64,000 bases of DNA from Albifimbria verrucaria (GCA_020081605.1 JAHREC010000011.1:2790001-2854000), one strand, 5' to 3'. Shown: positions 11,298 to 25,867, counted from the first letter of the stretch. The notes: generated by a model not told the origin, from the sequence alone. Program-made: numbers and translations.

Positions 11298-14200
11298 CTA
11301 TGCAAACATGTCTTCACCAACCTCCAGCTTCCCGACGCCCCAAATCTCTCGCTCGTCTTCCACTTCGTCATTCGACAGACCCAGGCCTCCTTGACCTCCC
11401 TCGGCCTCTCTCCTCTCTCGTGCCTGCGATCCAAGACGCATGGCAACACGCTTGAAGTAGTCCTGCATGCTTCTCTTAGTATTGGCCGGCAGGTCAGCCC
11501 TGGACCTGCCATGAACTTGTCAAAGATGCGGCTCTCCTCGTCGGCCACGTTGAACAGCTCTACGAACGCTGCTTCCGCAGCCAGCTTGACTGGGATCACC
11601 AGGTCCCTGACGCTACCAAAGATTGGTGGCGCCAACAGGGAACGTGCGGTCGCACAAGGTCCATGTCCGTCCTGCTAAGTGTGCGAACAATGACCAATGC
11701 CAGACGACGTGAGTCAGTCGGCTGGCCAGGCTGGATGACCGTCGCCAACGTCTCGAAAATCTTCTTGGTGCTATCGAAGCTCTTCGGCGGGGACGAGAGC
11801 AACAGCTTGCCGGTGGCGAGAATGTAGTTGTCTGCAATGAATGTCTAATATCACAAGTTAGTCATACCGTGACTCACAGTAGGCGGCAGAAGGTACTCAC
11901 ATTCTTGTTGGTCATGCCTTGGCACAGCAGATCAGGAAGCTCGGCTGCCAATGGACTCTGTAGCAGAACATCCCGTGATTCCACAAGCACGGCATTGAGT
12001 GCAAGCGCCGACGAGCTGCTGAAGTGGGACGTAACCACACGGTTCTTGAGTAGCCCTGCGCAGCCTCCTCGGGAACGTTCTTAATCAGCGCACCGAGGAG
12101 CTTGGCGTTGGTGATCGTCATGGTCTCGTCCCTCTCGTCCGTCTCCATGTCGATGAGTGACAGCACCGCAGTACGCGAAGTCTCACCCATGTTTGCACCA
12201 GCCTTGCTAATGACTTCGTAAAGGGCCTTGAGCATAGCCGTCTTGACGCCTTGGTCTGTGGTCTTTGAACCAGTGACAAGCTCGGCAATCAGCGGGTCGA
12301 TACGTGGAGTGTATTTGATAAGTGTGCCCAACGCCTTGGCAGCACGAGTTCTGAGAGTCTCGCTCGAGGTATCGGCAAGTGACTTGGCAAATGTACGCTG
12401 CAGCTGCGGCAAGAAAGGCTTGAGCGCCGTAGGCATCTTCTCCAGCAGGTTGTTAAGGGTAAGCAGGATAGCCGACTTGACTTCAGTGGCACGCTCAGAC
12501 ACGACACGAATAAGCGGTCCAGTAATTTGGGTGACGAAAGGCTTGAGAGACGCCTCGCTTGTCCTGTCGACAATGTCCGAGATACCAAGGGCTGCCTGTA
12601 CTCTCTGGTCCGCGGTACCGTTCATTAGGCCCTGCAGGAAAATGGGCAGGATGGCGTTGATACCCTTAGGCAGCTCGAAGCCACGCAGATTTGTACCTGC
12701 CACACCCACACGTTGAAGAGTCTGTCGGGTCGACACGACGAGCGACTCCATATCCTCCTTCTTGAGCTTCTTGGTAAATTCTGTCAATGCTGCCCAAGAG
12801 GCCTTGACCACATCCAGGTCGCTGTCGTCGAAAGACGTCAGAAGAGACCTGATAATGTCCTGGTTGTATCGAGAGTAGTCCACCGCAGCGGCTGTAAAGA
12901 AGCTGCCCAAGTGACGAGCCGTTGCGGCTCTCTTGCGATGATCCTCGTGCTTGAGAAGTCCCAGGAGCACGTTCATCACAGTGTTGAGTCCATCGTAGTC
13001 GTCAATTGATTGAATAACCGTGTCGAACGACGTCTCCAGCTCTGCTCGAAGCTCTTCCTCCTTGCAGGTAATTTCATTATCCATCAGCGAGTTGATGATG
13101 TTAGGAAGGCGTCGGTTCATGGCGGCTCCAGCAACCTTTGACAGGGAAGCCAGTGCCTTGGCATCGAATGCGGAAATAGGAGGCGTGGTGAGGGTAGGGA
13201 TGAGGTTTGGCAAGATGATGCTTGAGCGAGTTGCCTCGGTAAGCAGTGTCAACAGTGCTGACAAGGCGTTGTCGGCATCCTCTGGTGATCGGAGCAAGTT
13301 CAGCAGGTAAGGCAACACTTGATCGACGGCCCTCTTGCCCAGGATGCTCTGTAGCGAGTCGAATGCCTCTGCAGCGGCTTGTCGGACATCCTCGTCCGAG
13401 TCTGTCAGCGCAGTGCGCACAACAGAAATGAGAGTCTTCTCGTGCTCTTCCAGAGATTCTGGAGCAGCCGACGAGATAAGCTCCCGTAGTGCAAGGCAAA
13501 TGCCTTGCTTGGCATCTGTGTCTGTAGATGTTTGCAAGCCCTCTTCCAGAGTAGGCAGCAATGTTGCAAGAACGCCATCGCCGGCCTTGCGGATGAGCTC
13601 TCCCAGAGCATTGCTGGCAATCACCTTGTGCTCCATGTTCGAGCTGCCAAGGCGCTTGATAAGGAGCTGAGAAAGAGTTGGCACCAGCTCCTTGAGGATT
13701 CTGGGGCTGGGCACCAAAACCTTCCAGACGGAGATGGCGGCAGCACGAACAGCCACAGCAGTATCGCAGCGGCAGACATACAAAGCCGACAGGATCTTGT
13801 TACGCTTCTCCTCACCAAGGACTTCCTTAAGAGAAGCACCTGCTTCCCTAGCGTTCTCTTCGTTCTCCTCCTCATCGTCCTCGTCGGTGCCTGCCTTGAC
13901 ACCAGTCAAGTTGAACAAGAGATCGCCAACCAACTCCACGGAGCTGAGTCGGATTCGGTAGCTGTCATCTGCCAAGCCACGCTCAAGCTCGGGCAGAAGA
14001 AGGTCCACAGCTCGGATAGCAAAGTTCTTGACAAGCAAGCGACCTGCTCTGAGTGCAGTCTCTCGAATAGATTCGATGTCGTCAGCCAAACCAGCCAGGA
14101 TAGGGGTACGATGCGGCCCAGGTAGTTGGCGAAGCTGTTGCCGAAGCAAACGGGCAAGAAGATGAACAGCGACATGAAGCCTTCTCGGACGGCCGGCTTG

Positions 14201-17200
14201 GAAGATTCGACATTTTGGAGAATAGTGGGAAGGGTTTCTTCCAGACGGGTCGTACCCAGTCCAGCAAGGACTTCACTGAGCGCCTGTGCGGATCCGAGAC
14301 GGTCGCCAGCTCCAGTGTCGGACTTGAGGGTCTCCATGAGTCCAGGAATAAGATCTGGCAAGGCATCTTCGCCAAGCTTCTCGACAAGTGATCCAAGAGC
14401 TCGAGATGCAGTTGCACGGGTCGTTGGCACAGGATCCACCGCGGCAACCTTGAGACCAGCCACGAGAATCGGGAGATGAGTGATGAGATCCTTCTTTTCG
14501 GTCAAATGAGCAAGACTGCCAATAACCTGTGCTGCTTTTCGCTTGGTGTTTGATCGATCGCCCAAACCACGCTGGAGAATACGTGTAACGAGGGCCAGTG
14601 AAGGTGCGTCGAGGTAGTGCACGAATTGAACCTTGATAAGAGCGTCCAGGGACTCGTCTGTGTACTTGGTAGGATCGCTGAGAGCCTTGAGTAGGACATC
14701 GACCAGGCCCTTGATTTCGGGGTTGGTAATGACTTCGCCGAAGCGCTTCAAACTTCGGTTGGCAGCAGCTCTGACTTCCTTATGACTGTCGTTCAGAACA
14801 GCTGTCAGGGGTGGGATGATGTCAGGCAAGCTGTTTGCTAGTTGTTGAGGATCAAGGTAGGCCATGGCTCCCAGGAGATCACAGGCGCCGCGCTTGCTAC
14901 GCCATTGCTGGTCATCAAGACCGTCAAGAAGCGTAGGCATGATTCTCTTAACACCATAAGAGCTCAGCTTACCGAAGCATGCCTTGGCGGTAGCGAGACA
15001 GGCATCTCGGACGTCGGCATTGCTGTCACCAAAGCCACTCAGAAGTTGAGGAACGATCTGGATAACGTAGGGCTCGAAAAGTCGGCCAAGGATTGTCGAG
15101 AGCAGCTCAAATGCAATCAGCGCTGCCTCACGTTTGTTTGCCTCCTTCTTGTTCTCCATGGCATCCTTGAGAGTTGAGATGATTCGGTACTCTCGTAGAG
15201 CCTTGATGCCTCGTCCGTGGACCAAGCCAGCTAATCCGTAGGCCGCACCTCGTTGGGTGGCGTACTTCTTCGAGTTAAGCAGTTCATCCATAACCTGCTC
15301 AAAGTACTTGGGAGCTCGCTCTGGGCAGGCACGGATGAGCGGGGTAGGCAGTCAGCGATGGCATACTGCACAGTCTCCGAAGGCGTGCTCAACGTCGCCA
15401 GCAAGCGCTCAATGACCACAGGGATCTTAGAATCACCAGGCTTCAGATGGCGGGCGAGGGCTCCGTACATAATGATGACGGCTTCGTTGACGCGATCAGA
15501 AGCATCGCTGTTCTTGTCAGGCTGCTCTAGTGTGTGCTCAAACTTGGCCATCAAAGCATCGACCATAACCTTTCCACGCACTTCGATAGCTTTGATGGCG
15601 GCGTCAAGCATCTCATCTCTGACAGCTCCGTTCTTGTCTCCAAGAGGTCCAGACTCGATAAAGAAGTTGAACAGAGAATCCAGTTGCTTAACAGTCAGGT
15701 AAGGTGATAGCTCCTTGAATGCTGTGGCAATGCCATGCCTTGCCTCCCATGGATCAGAGAGGTCCATCTTCTTGGGCATGCCAAACTCATCGAGTTCCTG
15801 AACCTTAGTCTTTGCAAACTCCTGGTAAGCGGATTCCAGACGAGGAATCACGTCATCAATAACCTCCTTGTGAGCAGATGCGACGTCTGCCAAAGAGCGA
15901 GCCGCTGCGCGACGAAGTTGACCATCCTTGCTCTCCAGGAACGGGAGCAGCCTTGCTGCCGTCTCAGCATTGACGGAGAAGCCGCTTTCCTCCCAAATCT
16001 CTCTTCCAAGCTCACAGTTTTCATTAAGATCATCGTGGCATGCAAGCCAGATCTCGTCAGAATAGTCAAGCTCGCTCATATCAACCTCAGCACTGATGGC
16101 CTGCAGGACAGTCGTACGGATGCCAGCATTTGGCACAATCGCTCCCTTCGCCAGAACGTTGATTTCATGGTGATTCATGTTGGGCGCAATGCAGCGGCAC
16201 ATGTCTGCGAAACAGTCCTTGATCAGCTTGTAGTGTTGGCCATATTTCTCCATAGACTCGATCAAAACTGTGAGGAGCTCGGCGCGAGACACAGCTTCGT
16301 CAGCACACACATCTGTGTGGAAGGCTAAGATTTCGATGGAAAGAACCAGCTGAGCATCGCGGTCATCAGTGTTGGGTCCTGTACCACCCTTGCGCAGAAC
16401 ATCAAATAGCAAGGGCAGAGTATAGATCAGGGACACTGCGTCCAGTGGCCTTTGCTCGGCCGTGAATCGAAGGCGGTAGAGAACTCGAGTAACGAGGTCC
16501 TCAAGGGCTTCTTCGTTGTACTGGTCTGGAAGGGTTACACCGCGCAGTCTTAGAGTTGCGATTCCAATAAAGGGTCGGATGGAACCCAATCTTTCAGCAG
16601 CCTTCTCTGAGCACGTATTGTAGGCCGTAGCAGCAACATCACCAATGACTAGGCTAGCGCCTGCATCGATAACGTCCAACAGTAACTTAACAGCTTGTCC
16701 AAGCCAGAGAGTAGCATCCGTAGGAGGTCCAGTCGCAAGTGACTTGATAATACCAATGCCACGGAGCATTTTAGCTTCAACTTCACGCAATGACTCCTGA
16801 TCTGTGTTTCCTTCTTTAACTGGGCGTTCACTTTGGCAGTTTCTTCCGCGGTCAACTTGCGCTGCTGTCCCTTCTTCTGCTGAATTTGATTACGCAGCTC
16901 CTCTTCCCACTTAAGGATGTCATAATCCTTGGTGTTCTTGTTGGGAGCAACATTCTGGCCCTTCTTGGCAAGTACATCAACGAAGCACACGCCATCTGGG
17001 GTTCTGAAGATTGCTGCCTCCACTGGACCAACGTTCTTGAGCTGCGTGGCATCAAGGTCATCACCGATTAATTTCATTAAGCGGGAATGATGGTCTCGGG
17101 TGCAACAAACGCCAATTCAGCTGCAGCATTGCAGGCAGCCTTCTTTATTATATCGGACTTTTGGCTTGGTGACGTTCTGTCGCCGATCTCGCGAAGGAGG

Positions 17201-19416
17201 TCATCTTCGTATTGTCTTGCCAACTCACCAGGATCGAGCTGCATTCGGAGGCAAAGCTCAATCCAACTGGCCCTAGGGATAAGCTCGGGTCGTGATAGCA
17301 CCAGCAGCGCACAGGCCTGGACTTCTATTTCTTCCTTCTTTGCCTCGCCGCCCAATTTCTTGAGCTCTTCTGGCTCCAGGCATATAGTCCTGAGGACCTG
17401 AACGAGGTTCTCCTTGCCTGACTTGGCCTCCTTTTCTTTGGTTTCGGACTGGCTAACCCATGACCACAAGCCGTCAACAATGAATTTACCGATCAAGCTT
17501 GGACTGTTTGCAAATAGTTTGGACAGAGCTGTAGCGGATTCTTGCTGAGCCTTGACAGGCAAACTCGAAGTACCGACAAGGTATATCATAGCCTCAGCCC
17601 AAGCCAGAGTGACATTGTGGTCTGTCTTGCTGTTCAAGTTGGGAGCTATTGAGCTGAGAGCCAAGCACAGCCAGCGCAAATCGTCTTCTGCAGGGATTTT
17701 GCTGTAGATTCGGTTGTTCAAAAGGAACGATGATTTTGTGCCAAGTGCCAATGCCTCCTTGGGGATTGAGGCCTTCGTGATGGCCGCATTGACTGGGGAG
17801 TCGGGGAATCGAGCCTGCAGCTCAGGCCCTAATGCTGTCATGATGTACGCGCCAACAACGATGCCATTTTGGGCTGCAGATGCAGCATTTGAAAGCACCT
17901 CATTGTAAGTATCGAGGAGCTTCGGTACTACTGCCGCAACAAAGGAAGTAGCGCTGGAGTTGGGTTCGGTTGAAATCAACTCTCGTAGAACTTGGCCAGT
18001 GCGCAACAACCAAAGCCTGCGGGAGGGAAACTTCTTTTCGGCCAGGCCTTTGGTGACGACATCCAGTACCGTCTTTGGTAACTCGGAGTTGTTTGAAATA
18101 ACGGAGGTACATGCTTGAGAGAAGACGGATGTTTCCGCAGCTAAAGCAGGTTCATTACCTTCCTTGGCTGCAACAGTAGTGACTGCGGTAAGGACCTTCT
18201 CTGCACTTGCTTGGGAAAGGGTGTGGCCTCTAGCATCTCGGCGTGGAGGATTCTGTGGTCAGCGGAAGTAAGCTTGCCAGATTTGAGAGGGTTGGCGATC
18301 TCGTCAACCACATGCTCAAGCGCCTTGAGATCGTGGCATCGGGAAACGATGGCTCGATAGGCACTGACGGCTCCACTGCGAATGACTGCATTGCTCGATT
18401 TGATGTTGGACAAAAGCGGCTTGATAAGCTTGGTGTCGAGGAGCTTGGAAAGATCGAAGCTCTCTGGGAGGGACAAGACCAATGGCTTGAGCACTCCGCC
18501 AAGAATGACCTCGGGGCTCGTAGCAACCCCTTCTCAAGAGCCGGGATAACGTCCTTCTCGACCTCTTCCAGCTTAGAGAAATCAGAAAAGAAATCACCCA
18601 GACCAGATGCGACGTGCTCGGGTACCGCAGCGCGCGATCCGATAATTTCTCGAACGTAGAACTCATAGTATTTAGGTTTCAATGACTCTAGGATCGGCTT
18701 CAAGGCGGCGATTCGGGAGGAAACACCCGCAATCACACCCAGAATAGGCGCATGCTTGGCTGTAGGCTGAGCACCCTTAGCTGTAAGAGCCTCCACGGCC
18801 TTCGTGAGGGTCTTCTCTCGTGACGCCTCAGGCGCGAAGAGCTTTCGGAATCCTCGTCTCGTCACAACAAGGGCAGAGTGGGCCAGGCTTTTCCTTGGGG
18901 TCTGGAGGCACTTGTCGAGGAGCTCAGCATCGGCCAAAAGTAGGTCACCTCCCAGGTCTTCCCAAACGGCGGAACCGGCCAAACGTTGCATGAGTATGCT
19001 GCACCATTCGGCCAGGACAAAGGCGCTTGACAAGGCAATGCCGGATTTTTGGCTTTCCTGGCGCAAAGCTGTGACAAGGGGTCGAAGAGCCTTGGCATCG
19101 GATGCGTTCGAGGCAACCGTAGACAGGCATCGTTGGACAGCCTGTCGAGATTCGCGATCTTGATAGTACGAGTGTGTTCGGAAGAGCAGACCTAGTACAG
19201 GAGCTATGGGAATTTTGTCGGCTGCGGGTAGGACAGGTTGTCAGGATGTGCTTAAGACAGGCAGAGATGGAGATGACGTACAGTTCTGGGCGACCAAGTC
19301 GTCTAGGGAGCGCAGCTGGGCGATGCGGACGGCGGTAGAGGAAGAGGCCAGAGCTCGCTCGGTGGCGGCCAGGTCGAGGCTGGGGAAGCGCCTCCATTGG
19401 TGGCTGGTTCCGACAT
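11298..19416 (-). CDS. GCN1: eIF2-alpha kinase activator GCN1 (HEAT-repeat translational regulator)
   Basis: Giant ribosome-associated scaffold that senses stalled or collided ribosomes and activates the kinase GCN2 (general amino-acid control). Exons are 19282-19416, 11901-19221 and 11298-11844. The start at 19416 reads MSEPATNGGA. With frame restored the product is about 2670 aa, the size of yeast Gcn1. It is HEAT repeats almost throughout. The EF3-like core is near 14000-15400, including QRGAAYGLAGLVHGRGI. The GCN2-binding region lies nearer 12200-13000. The C-terminus holds RSMQDYFKRVAMRLGSQARE. Ten single-base losses interrupt the frame (near 19396, 18525, 18222, 17085, 16800, 15345, 14112, 12068, 11645 and 11495), most in C or G runs. 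All shift in the same direction. Each join continues the conserved sequence without loss, so these are taken as sequence errors in an intact gene. Confidence 0.95.
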
Positions 19417-21067
19417 GGCGAAGGACGGGATGGAAAGAGGAATCAATGAGTGTGTGACGAAATCATCGGGGCTGACCGGGGCCGGCAAGGGAGTGTAGCC
19501 GCCGGTCGAGGTCGAACAGAGATCGCGGAGCTGCCAAGGGGGTGTCGAGGGCGGCAGTGGCGGGTGAGGTGGAATATGGGAAGATCTGGCGATATATTTT
19601 TCTGCCCTTCCAAGAGGTGAGGTCGAGTCGGGCCAAGTAGAAGGTACAGCACATTCACCCCACGTCCAGAATCTGCTGCCCCGCAGTTGGGTTCTCACCG
19701 CCCACCGGTTCTGCAGCAGGGCCTCCCTCTGTCTGTCAGTTAGACAGTCAGTCAGTCAGTCAGTTAGTCTGCTGCAACGGCTACTGAAGCTGCAACATAG
19801 GACAGCCAGCTCATGGTTACTCATCTTACTGAATCCTGTCAAACAGTTTTGTTTTATTTTTATTTTTATTTTATTTTTATTCAATCTTCTTTGCGAATCG
19901 ATGGTGATGGCCCTCGCCTATCGACGGAAAGTCGTCGTGAATGGTTTTATTTTTTCTACTCTTCATTTTTTTTTCTCAGTACTCTTTTGCCCCTTTCCCC
20001 TCTCACGCACTCTCATGCTTGTTGACAGCCCAAATGTTGTCAAATTCTTGTCATGCTCCAATGTGGTTTTGTGATCCCAATTTGTGCGCTATAGTGCTGT
20101 AAGTACTCGACGTCGGCGTGTGACTCAACCTCGAGTTATTCCATGTGTCGCATGATAGCTTCAATTTTCGCAAAATACCTCTCAATATGATGAATATCAT
20201 AATTATTAAGCTTTATTAATCTATTCTAATCCTAATTATGTATTTTTTCTCTCTTGTCATGGGCAACTTTGTATGTTTTTTCTAATATTATTGCTGCAAA
20301 CCCAGAGATGTGTAGAGTATTCCCTTAAGTACCAAAGTACCTAAGGTACATATAGCAGCATTCTCAATTTGGGTGCTTGCCTCGTGTAGATGCCTCTAGT
20401 AGATGACTCCTGCCTTTGCTCAACCATCGCCCTGAATTAGGCAGAGACGGTCTCGATTGTGCTTTACTGTGTATTTTTAATATCTCCTCTCTTTTTGCAT
20501 CATCTTTCTTCTCTCCAACCTCTTTGCCATCATCACCATCCATCCGACGTTGGATCGTCGCTCTTGACACAGGCCACACGGCACTGTGACCAATATGGGG
20601 TCACCTTCTCAGCCCTACAGCAACGACTGAGATGCGATGCGTGAATCCTTCCCTGTGCTCTGCTGACTCGTCTCCGTCCAATCGGTTTGGTACCAGAACA
20701 AGGCCCGACAAGGCAACACAGCGTTACCGGCCCAAGACTGTCAAAGAACAGGGGCTTCGGTGCGTGTTGGGCAGTGCGTTGTAGGTAATGTTTTAGGGTG
20801 CTTATGACGGAGAGAAAAAGGCACCGCTGCGTCATTGAATCCCTTTCAGATTCTCTCCTTCACTCACGTCCCTCCCTCACTCACTCGCTCACTCACAACC
20901 ATCAACACGGCCGGGACCGGAACACGCCCACCTTATCGACCATTGCGCTCGGCCTCTTCTCTGCCCATTTTCGCCGTACGCTGCTTCTCCTCCATCCCAA
21001 GTCACCACTTGAAATCTAGAGCCAACCAACGGGGCACAACCACACCCCCGACCCCCAACGTTGGAAG
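19417..21067. other. Intergenic: divergent promoter region of GCN1 and RNA helicase
   Basis: 1.65 kb between two divergent starts. It contains a CAGT tetranucleotide tract (19734-19765), an AT-rich stretch at 19845-20340 with a TACCAAAGTACCTAAGGTAC-type cluster near 20330-20350, and CACTCA-rich sequence just before the helicase. No gene recognised. Confidence 0.6.
19734..19765. repeat. CAGT tetranucleotide repeat
   Basis: Short near-perfect CAGT microsatellite about 320 bases upstream of the GCN1 start. Confidence 0.8.
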
Positions 21068-24000
21068 ATGGCGGGAGGCGCAAAGAAGAAGAAGAAGCCC
21101 GCTGCCAACCCGGCTCGTGGCTTTGCAACAACCTCTGTGGCCTCCAAGCCGAGACCAGAAGCTGCCAACGCCGACCCGAAGCCATCGCCTCATCCTGGAA
21201 AGCCTGCCACTGCCCCTCCGTCTGGAAAAGATGCCCCACCATCAGGGTCCGCCACCGCCGCAACTCCTGAAGCTGGCCAGCCTGCCCAGGAGAAGCCCCT
21301 GAGTGCTGAGGAATTTGAGCAACAACTTCATGAGTCGGAGCTGCAGCTTCTCGTCGAAAAATACTCTCAAAAGATCAAGCGAGATTCTCAACGTCAACGC
21401 GCACGACTTGACACGGACAAGCGGTTGCTGCGTGTTCAGGCTGATTCTATCAACAGCATCAAATGGCTACCACAAGAGCTTATGGATCATGTCCTCGACC
21501 TCGTACAGGCCGAAGGCCGTTTTGCTACCGCCAGTCTCTCCTCCGAGAACGCTGGTGCTGGGAAGATGCCCTCTGAAGAAGACATGATCGCCCGCCTCTG
21601 GGCTTTACAGCATACCCTGTTGTCAGCTTCCTTTCCCGAGCCTCGTGTTCAGGCCGTCATTCAACATATCCTTGACATCGCCCCAAGCGTATCTTCACCC
21701 GCCAAGGATTCCATCTGGGGCCTGGAAGAAGCTTTTGACTGGCTGGCACGTGAATGTCCTGTTGAAGAGCTCCCTCCATACGAAATCAGAGGAAAGCCAG
21801 TCTCAAGAGGTGATACCTGCTATTCAACCAGTTTCCCCGTCAACCCTTGCTAACCTGTTCAGACACTCCCACCGACAGCCCTTTGCCAACCCGCTCCAAT
21901 ACGCCAAGGCTTGCCGAGGCTCAGAGTGCACGCAAAGGCAAAGGCGCAAACAGGGCAGCCGCAAAGGCAGTACAGTCAAAGAAGACCGTTGTCACCTACG
22001 ATAGTGACATTGAACCTGATGAATTAGTTCCTCAGTACGTCGCGACCAAGGAGAAGCTCCTTGAATATGAGCGCAACCGTAGTTCAGAAAGCGGCAAGAA
22101 GCAGCAAAACGATGACAATTCCGACGAGTCTCTGGCAGTAGCCAAGCTCGAAGCCAAGATTCGCCGTATAGAGGGCGACGTGCTGTTTGATAAATTCGTC
22201 GCAGAACAACAATGGAGAGTTAGAAAGACTGAGGTGGAAAAACGGCTGGCCATGTCCCGGAAAGAGGTCAAGGCTGATCCCGAAAGCTCGCCTGCACCAG
22301 AAGAACCCAAGTCAGAACCTTCAGATGACCAGGGAATTAACGATGAAGCGGAAAGAATTGCGGCCGAAATTTTAGCCGAAGGTGCAGATGATGGGGATGA
22401 TCTTGGTGGCCTGTTTGATTCGTTACCACAGAGTGAGGTCGATCCGAAAACAGGCCAATCCCAGACCGTCGTCAATAGTTCGGATGGCAGCAAGATTGTC
22501 ATTCGCGATTTTGGTAAATGGACAGGCGTGGCTCCTAAGCGCGTCTTGGAGGAAGCTTGTCGATCCAGGTAGGGAGACGCTGTTTCTTACCAGTTCTATG
22601 CTGACATTAGTATTCAGGGACCCTTCAGCGAAAGTCAGCTATGCCGTCATTTCAGATGTCTCGTTTGCGAATCGTCATGCAGTAGAAATCTCTTGGACAA
22701 AGCCTCAAGACATTCCACAACCAACAGCGGCAACTGATGTAGAAGTCACCACAGATCCATTTCTGTTTACACTTCGGATGACAGGCATCGCCACTCCTGA
22801 TAAGCAACAATCCGAGGCCTTCGCTGCTACATCAGCTCTGTTTCATATCTTCAGCAGCAACTCCAAGGAAGAAAAGGTCGGGCTTCGCTTGCCTCCTATA
22901 TGGCGTGATCTTTGGACCGAACTAGCTGAATCAAAGAAAAGCCACGCCGATGCCCAGGACCGCGCCATTGTAAAGGGCTTAAGGGACATGGTCCAGAAAA
23001 GACAAGATAGGGAACTTGAGGATGGTGTGATTCTGCAAGGTGCTTTCAGAGGCAGAGGGGCTGCCAAAAGCGCCAATGAACCTTCCGATACAAGAAGCCA
23101 AGATCGGATGAAGCAGAATGCTACTAATGCCGACATTTACAAAAAAATATGGGAAGACAAGTCCAGCACACGCAGCTATCAGACCATGCTAGTAAGATTT
23201 CCCGATCTTAGGAATATCCTAAATGGGCTCGCGCTGATCAAAATATAGCAATCACGTATGCAGCTGCCTATGTGGAATTTTAGGGAACAAGTGCTGGCTG
23301 CCGTTGATCAAAACCAAGTCGTCATCGTGTGTGGTGAGACAGGATGGTAAGTCATCTCTGCCTGTTTTCTTTATGTGCTAAACTCATCGCCCGTGCAGTG
23401 GAAAGAGTACTCAAGTGCCGTCATTCCTTCTCGAGCATGAACTTTCTCAGGGAAGGGCGTGCAAAGTCTACTGTACTGAACCTCGACGAATTTCTGCAAT
23501 TTCACTTGCTCGGCGTGTCAGTGAAGAATTGGGCGAGAAACGAAACGACTTGGGAACCAACAGGTCCCTAGTCGGATACTCCATCCGACTCGAGTCGAAC
23601 ACCTCTAAGGAGACTCGACTGGTCTATGCGACGACCGGTATCGTTATGCGTATGTTGGAAGGCTCAAATGATCTGCAGGAGGTGACGCATCTTGTGCTGG
23701 ACGAGGTTCACGAACGTTCTATCGACAGCGATTTCTTGCTCATCGTTCTCAAGCGGCTGTTGACACACCGTAAAGATTTAAAAGTCGTCCTCATGTCTGC
23801 TACCGTCGATGCTGACCGCTTTTCGTCATATCTTGGTGGCGCCCCTGTCCTCAATGTTCCGGGAAGAACGTTCCCTGTGGAAGTACGGTACCTCGAGGAT
23901 GCCATTGAGCTGACTGGCTTTACCCCAGCAATTCTCCGGCAGACAAGCTTGTGGATTTGGACGATGATGTGGTCGAGGGCGAGGAGGCTGGCCCAAAAGT

Positions 24001-25867
24001 GAGATATCCAAAAGCCTTGCCCAATATTCGGCCAAGACGCGCTCAACACTGGCTCAATTTGATGAATATCAGATTGAGTTTGACTTGATTCTTCAGCTCA
24101 TTGCACACATTGCCACAGATGCGTCACTGCAAGATTACAGCAAAGCAATCCTTGTATTCTTGCCGGGTATTGCGGAAATCAGAACACTGAACGACATGCT
24201 ACTGGGAGATCCTCGCTTCATGCATCAATGGCTGGTATATCCTCTTCACTCGACGATTGCCACTGAAGACCAGGAATCCGCTTTCCTTGTGCCGCCACCT
24301 GGCATGCGCAAGATTGTGCTTGCCACCAATATTGCGGAGACAGGTATCACCATTCCCGATGTTACCTGTGTGATTGACACTGGAAAGCATCGTGAAATGC
24401 GGTTCGATGAGAAGAAGCAACTCTCCAGGCTTATCGATACATTCATCTCTCGAGCGAACGCGAAGCAGAGACGAGGTCGTGCTGGACGTGTTCAACAAGG
24501 TCTCTGCTTCCACATGTTCACCAAGTACAGGCACGATAGCTTGATGAGCGATCAGCAGACCCCTGAGATGTTGCGACTATCTCTCCAGGACCTGGCCATC
24601 CGTGTCAAGATTTGTAAGATTGGAGGCATTGAGGAGACTCTCAGTGATGCGCTCGACCCACCGTCTGCGAAGAACATTCGACGAGCTGTAGATGCTTTGA
24701 TCGATGTCCGTGCATTGACTTCATCAGAAGAGCTCACTCCGTTGGGTCATCAGCTGGCCAGACTACCACTTGACGTGTTTCTTGGAAAATTGATCTTGCT
24801 TGGTACGGTCTTCAAGTGCTTGGACATGGCCATCACCGTGGCGGCCATTCTTTCTTCAAAGTCCCCTTTTCCGCACCTTTTGGCCAGCGAACCCAGGCAG
24901 ATAACGCTAGGATGTCCTTCCGCCGCGCTGACTCGGATCTTCTCACCATATATAACGCCTACTCTGCATGGAAACGAGTATGCCAGGCCAACAGCAGCTC
25001 CGGGAATGAATTCCAGTTTTGTCGCAAGAACTTCCTTAGCCAGCAGACCCTTGCAAACATTGAAGATCTGAAAGGCCAGCTTTTGGTTTCACTTGCGGAT
25101 TCTGGCTTCCTTTCGCTAACGGAAGAAGAAAGACGTGCTCTCTCACGGCTCCGCTTTGCATCAGGTGGTCGAGGTCGTCGGCAGCAACAATTCTTCGAGG
25201 TTCCCGGCGAGTAAATGTCAACAGCGAGAATGACCTTGTGGCCGCATCTGTAATTGCTTGGAGCTTTTACCCCAAGCTTCTTGTGAGGGATACGCCTGGA
25301 ACCAAGGGACTGCGAAACATTGGCAACAACCAGTCCATCAGTTTGCATCCGTCGTCAGTGAACAGGAACCGCCTCGACATCAAGTGGCTTTCATACTACC
25401 ATGTGATGCAATCAAAGACGTAAGGCAACCCTCCTAAAAATTATTGTGCACTACTAACATGTATTAGTATATATCGCGCTCATGAAACCACCGCGGTCGA
25501 GCCGTTTGCCATTGCTCTTCTTTGTGGTGATGTCCGATGCGATGTAAGTCACACATTCACTGTCCTCAGCATGGTCGACATCACCATCTTGGATAAAAAC
25601 TAATTTTTGTTTCAGATGTACTCCGGAGTCATTGTCCTTGATGGTAACCGCGGACGCTTTGCTGTACCCGACTGGAAGACAATGCTCGTTATCAAGGTCC
25701 TACGAACACGCCTCCGAGATATTCTCACCAAGTCGTTCAAGCAACCAGGCAAGCTACCCACCGCGCAGCACGAAAGGTGGTTCGACGTCTGGCAGCGCCT
25801 GTTTTCACAGGATTTTGGGCAGGACGGAAGCAGGCCCGCAGCCGTTGGAGCGGTCAGCAAGGCATAG
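21068..25867 (+). CDS. DExH-box ATP-dependent RNA helicase (DHX57/DHX29/YLR419W type)
   Basis: Large SF2 RNA helicase, about 1490 aa after frame correction. Exons are 21068-21809, 21863-22568, 22618-23191, 23249-23346, 23399-25419, 25468-25543 and 25616-25867. The N-terminus is lysine-rich (GGAKKKKKPAANPARGF), followed by a long acidic/charged region. The helicase core has motif I GETGCGKST split by an intron at 23347-23398, motif II DEVH near 23700, SAT near 23796, and motif VI QRRGRAGR near 24470. HA2/winged-helix and OB-fold regions follow (C-terminal SGVIVLDGNRGRFAVPDW). The closest named relatives are human DHX57/DHX29 and yeast YLR419W, linked to translation, but orthology to one of them is not decided here. 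Four single-base losses (near 23925, 23998, 24866 and 25200) break exon 5. Restoring them gives continuous helicase sequence. Confidence 0.9.

Noticed and set aside
11298..19416. GCN1 as a multiply broken pseudogene
   Set aside because: All breaks are single-base losses, mostly in C/G runs, with full conservation on both sides and no internal stops otherwise. Many other essential genes in the window show the same error type.
21810..21862. Frameshift in the helicase near 21810
   Set aside because: A 53-base intron with a GTGATA donor, GCTAAC branch and TTCAG acceptor restores the frame exactly, so this is splicing, not an error.
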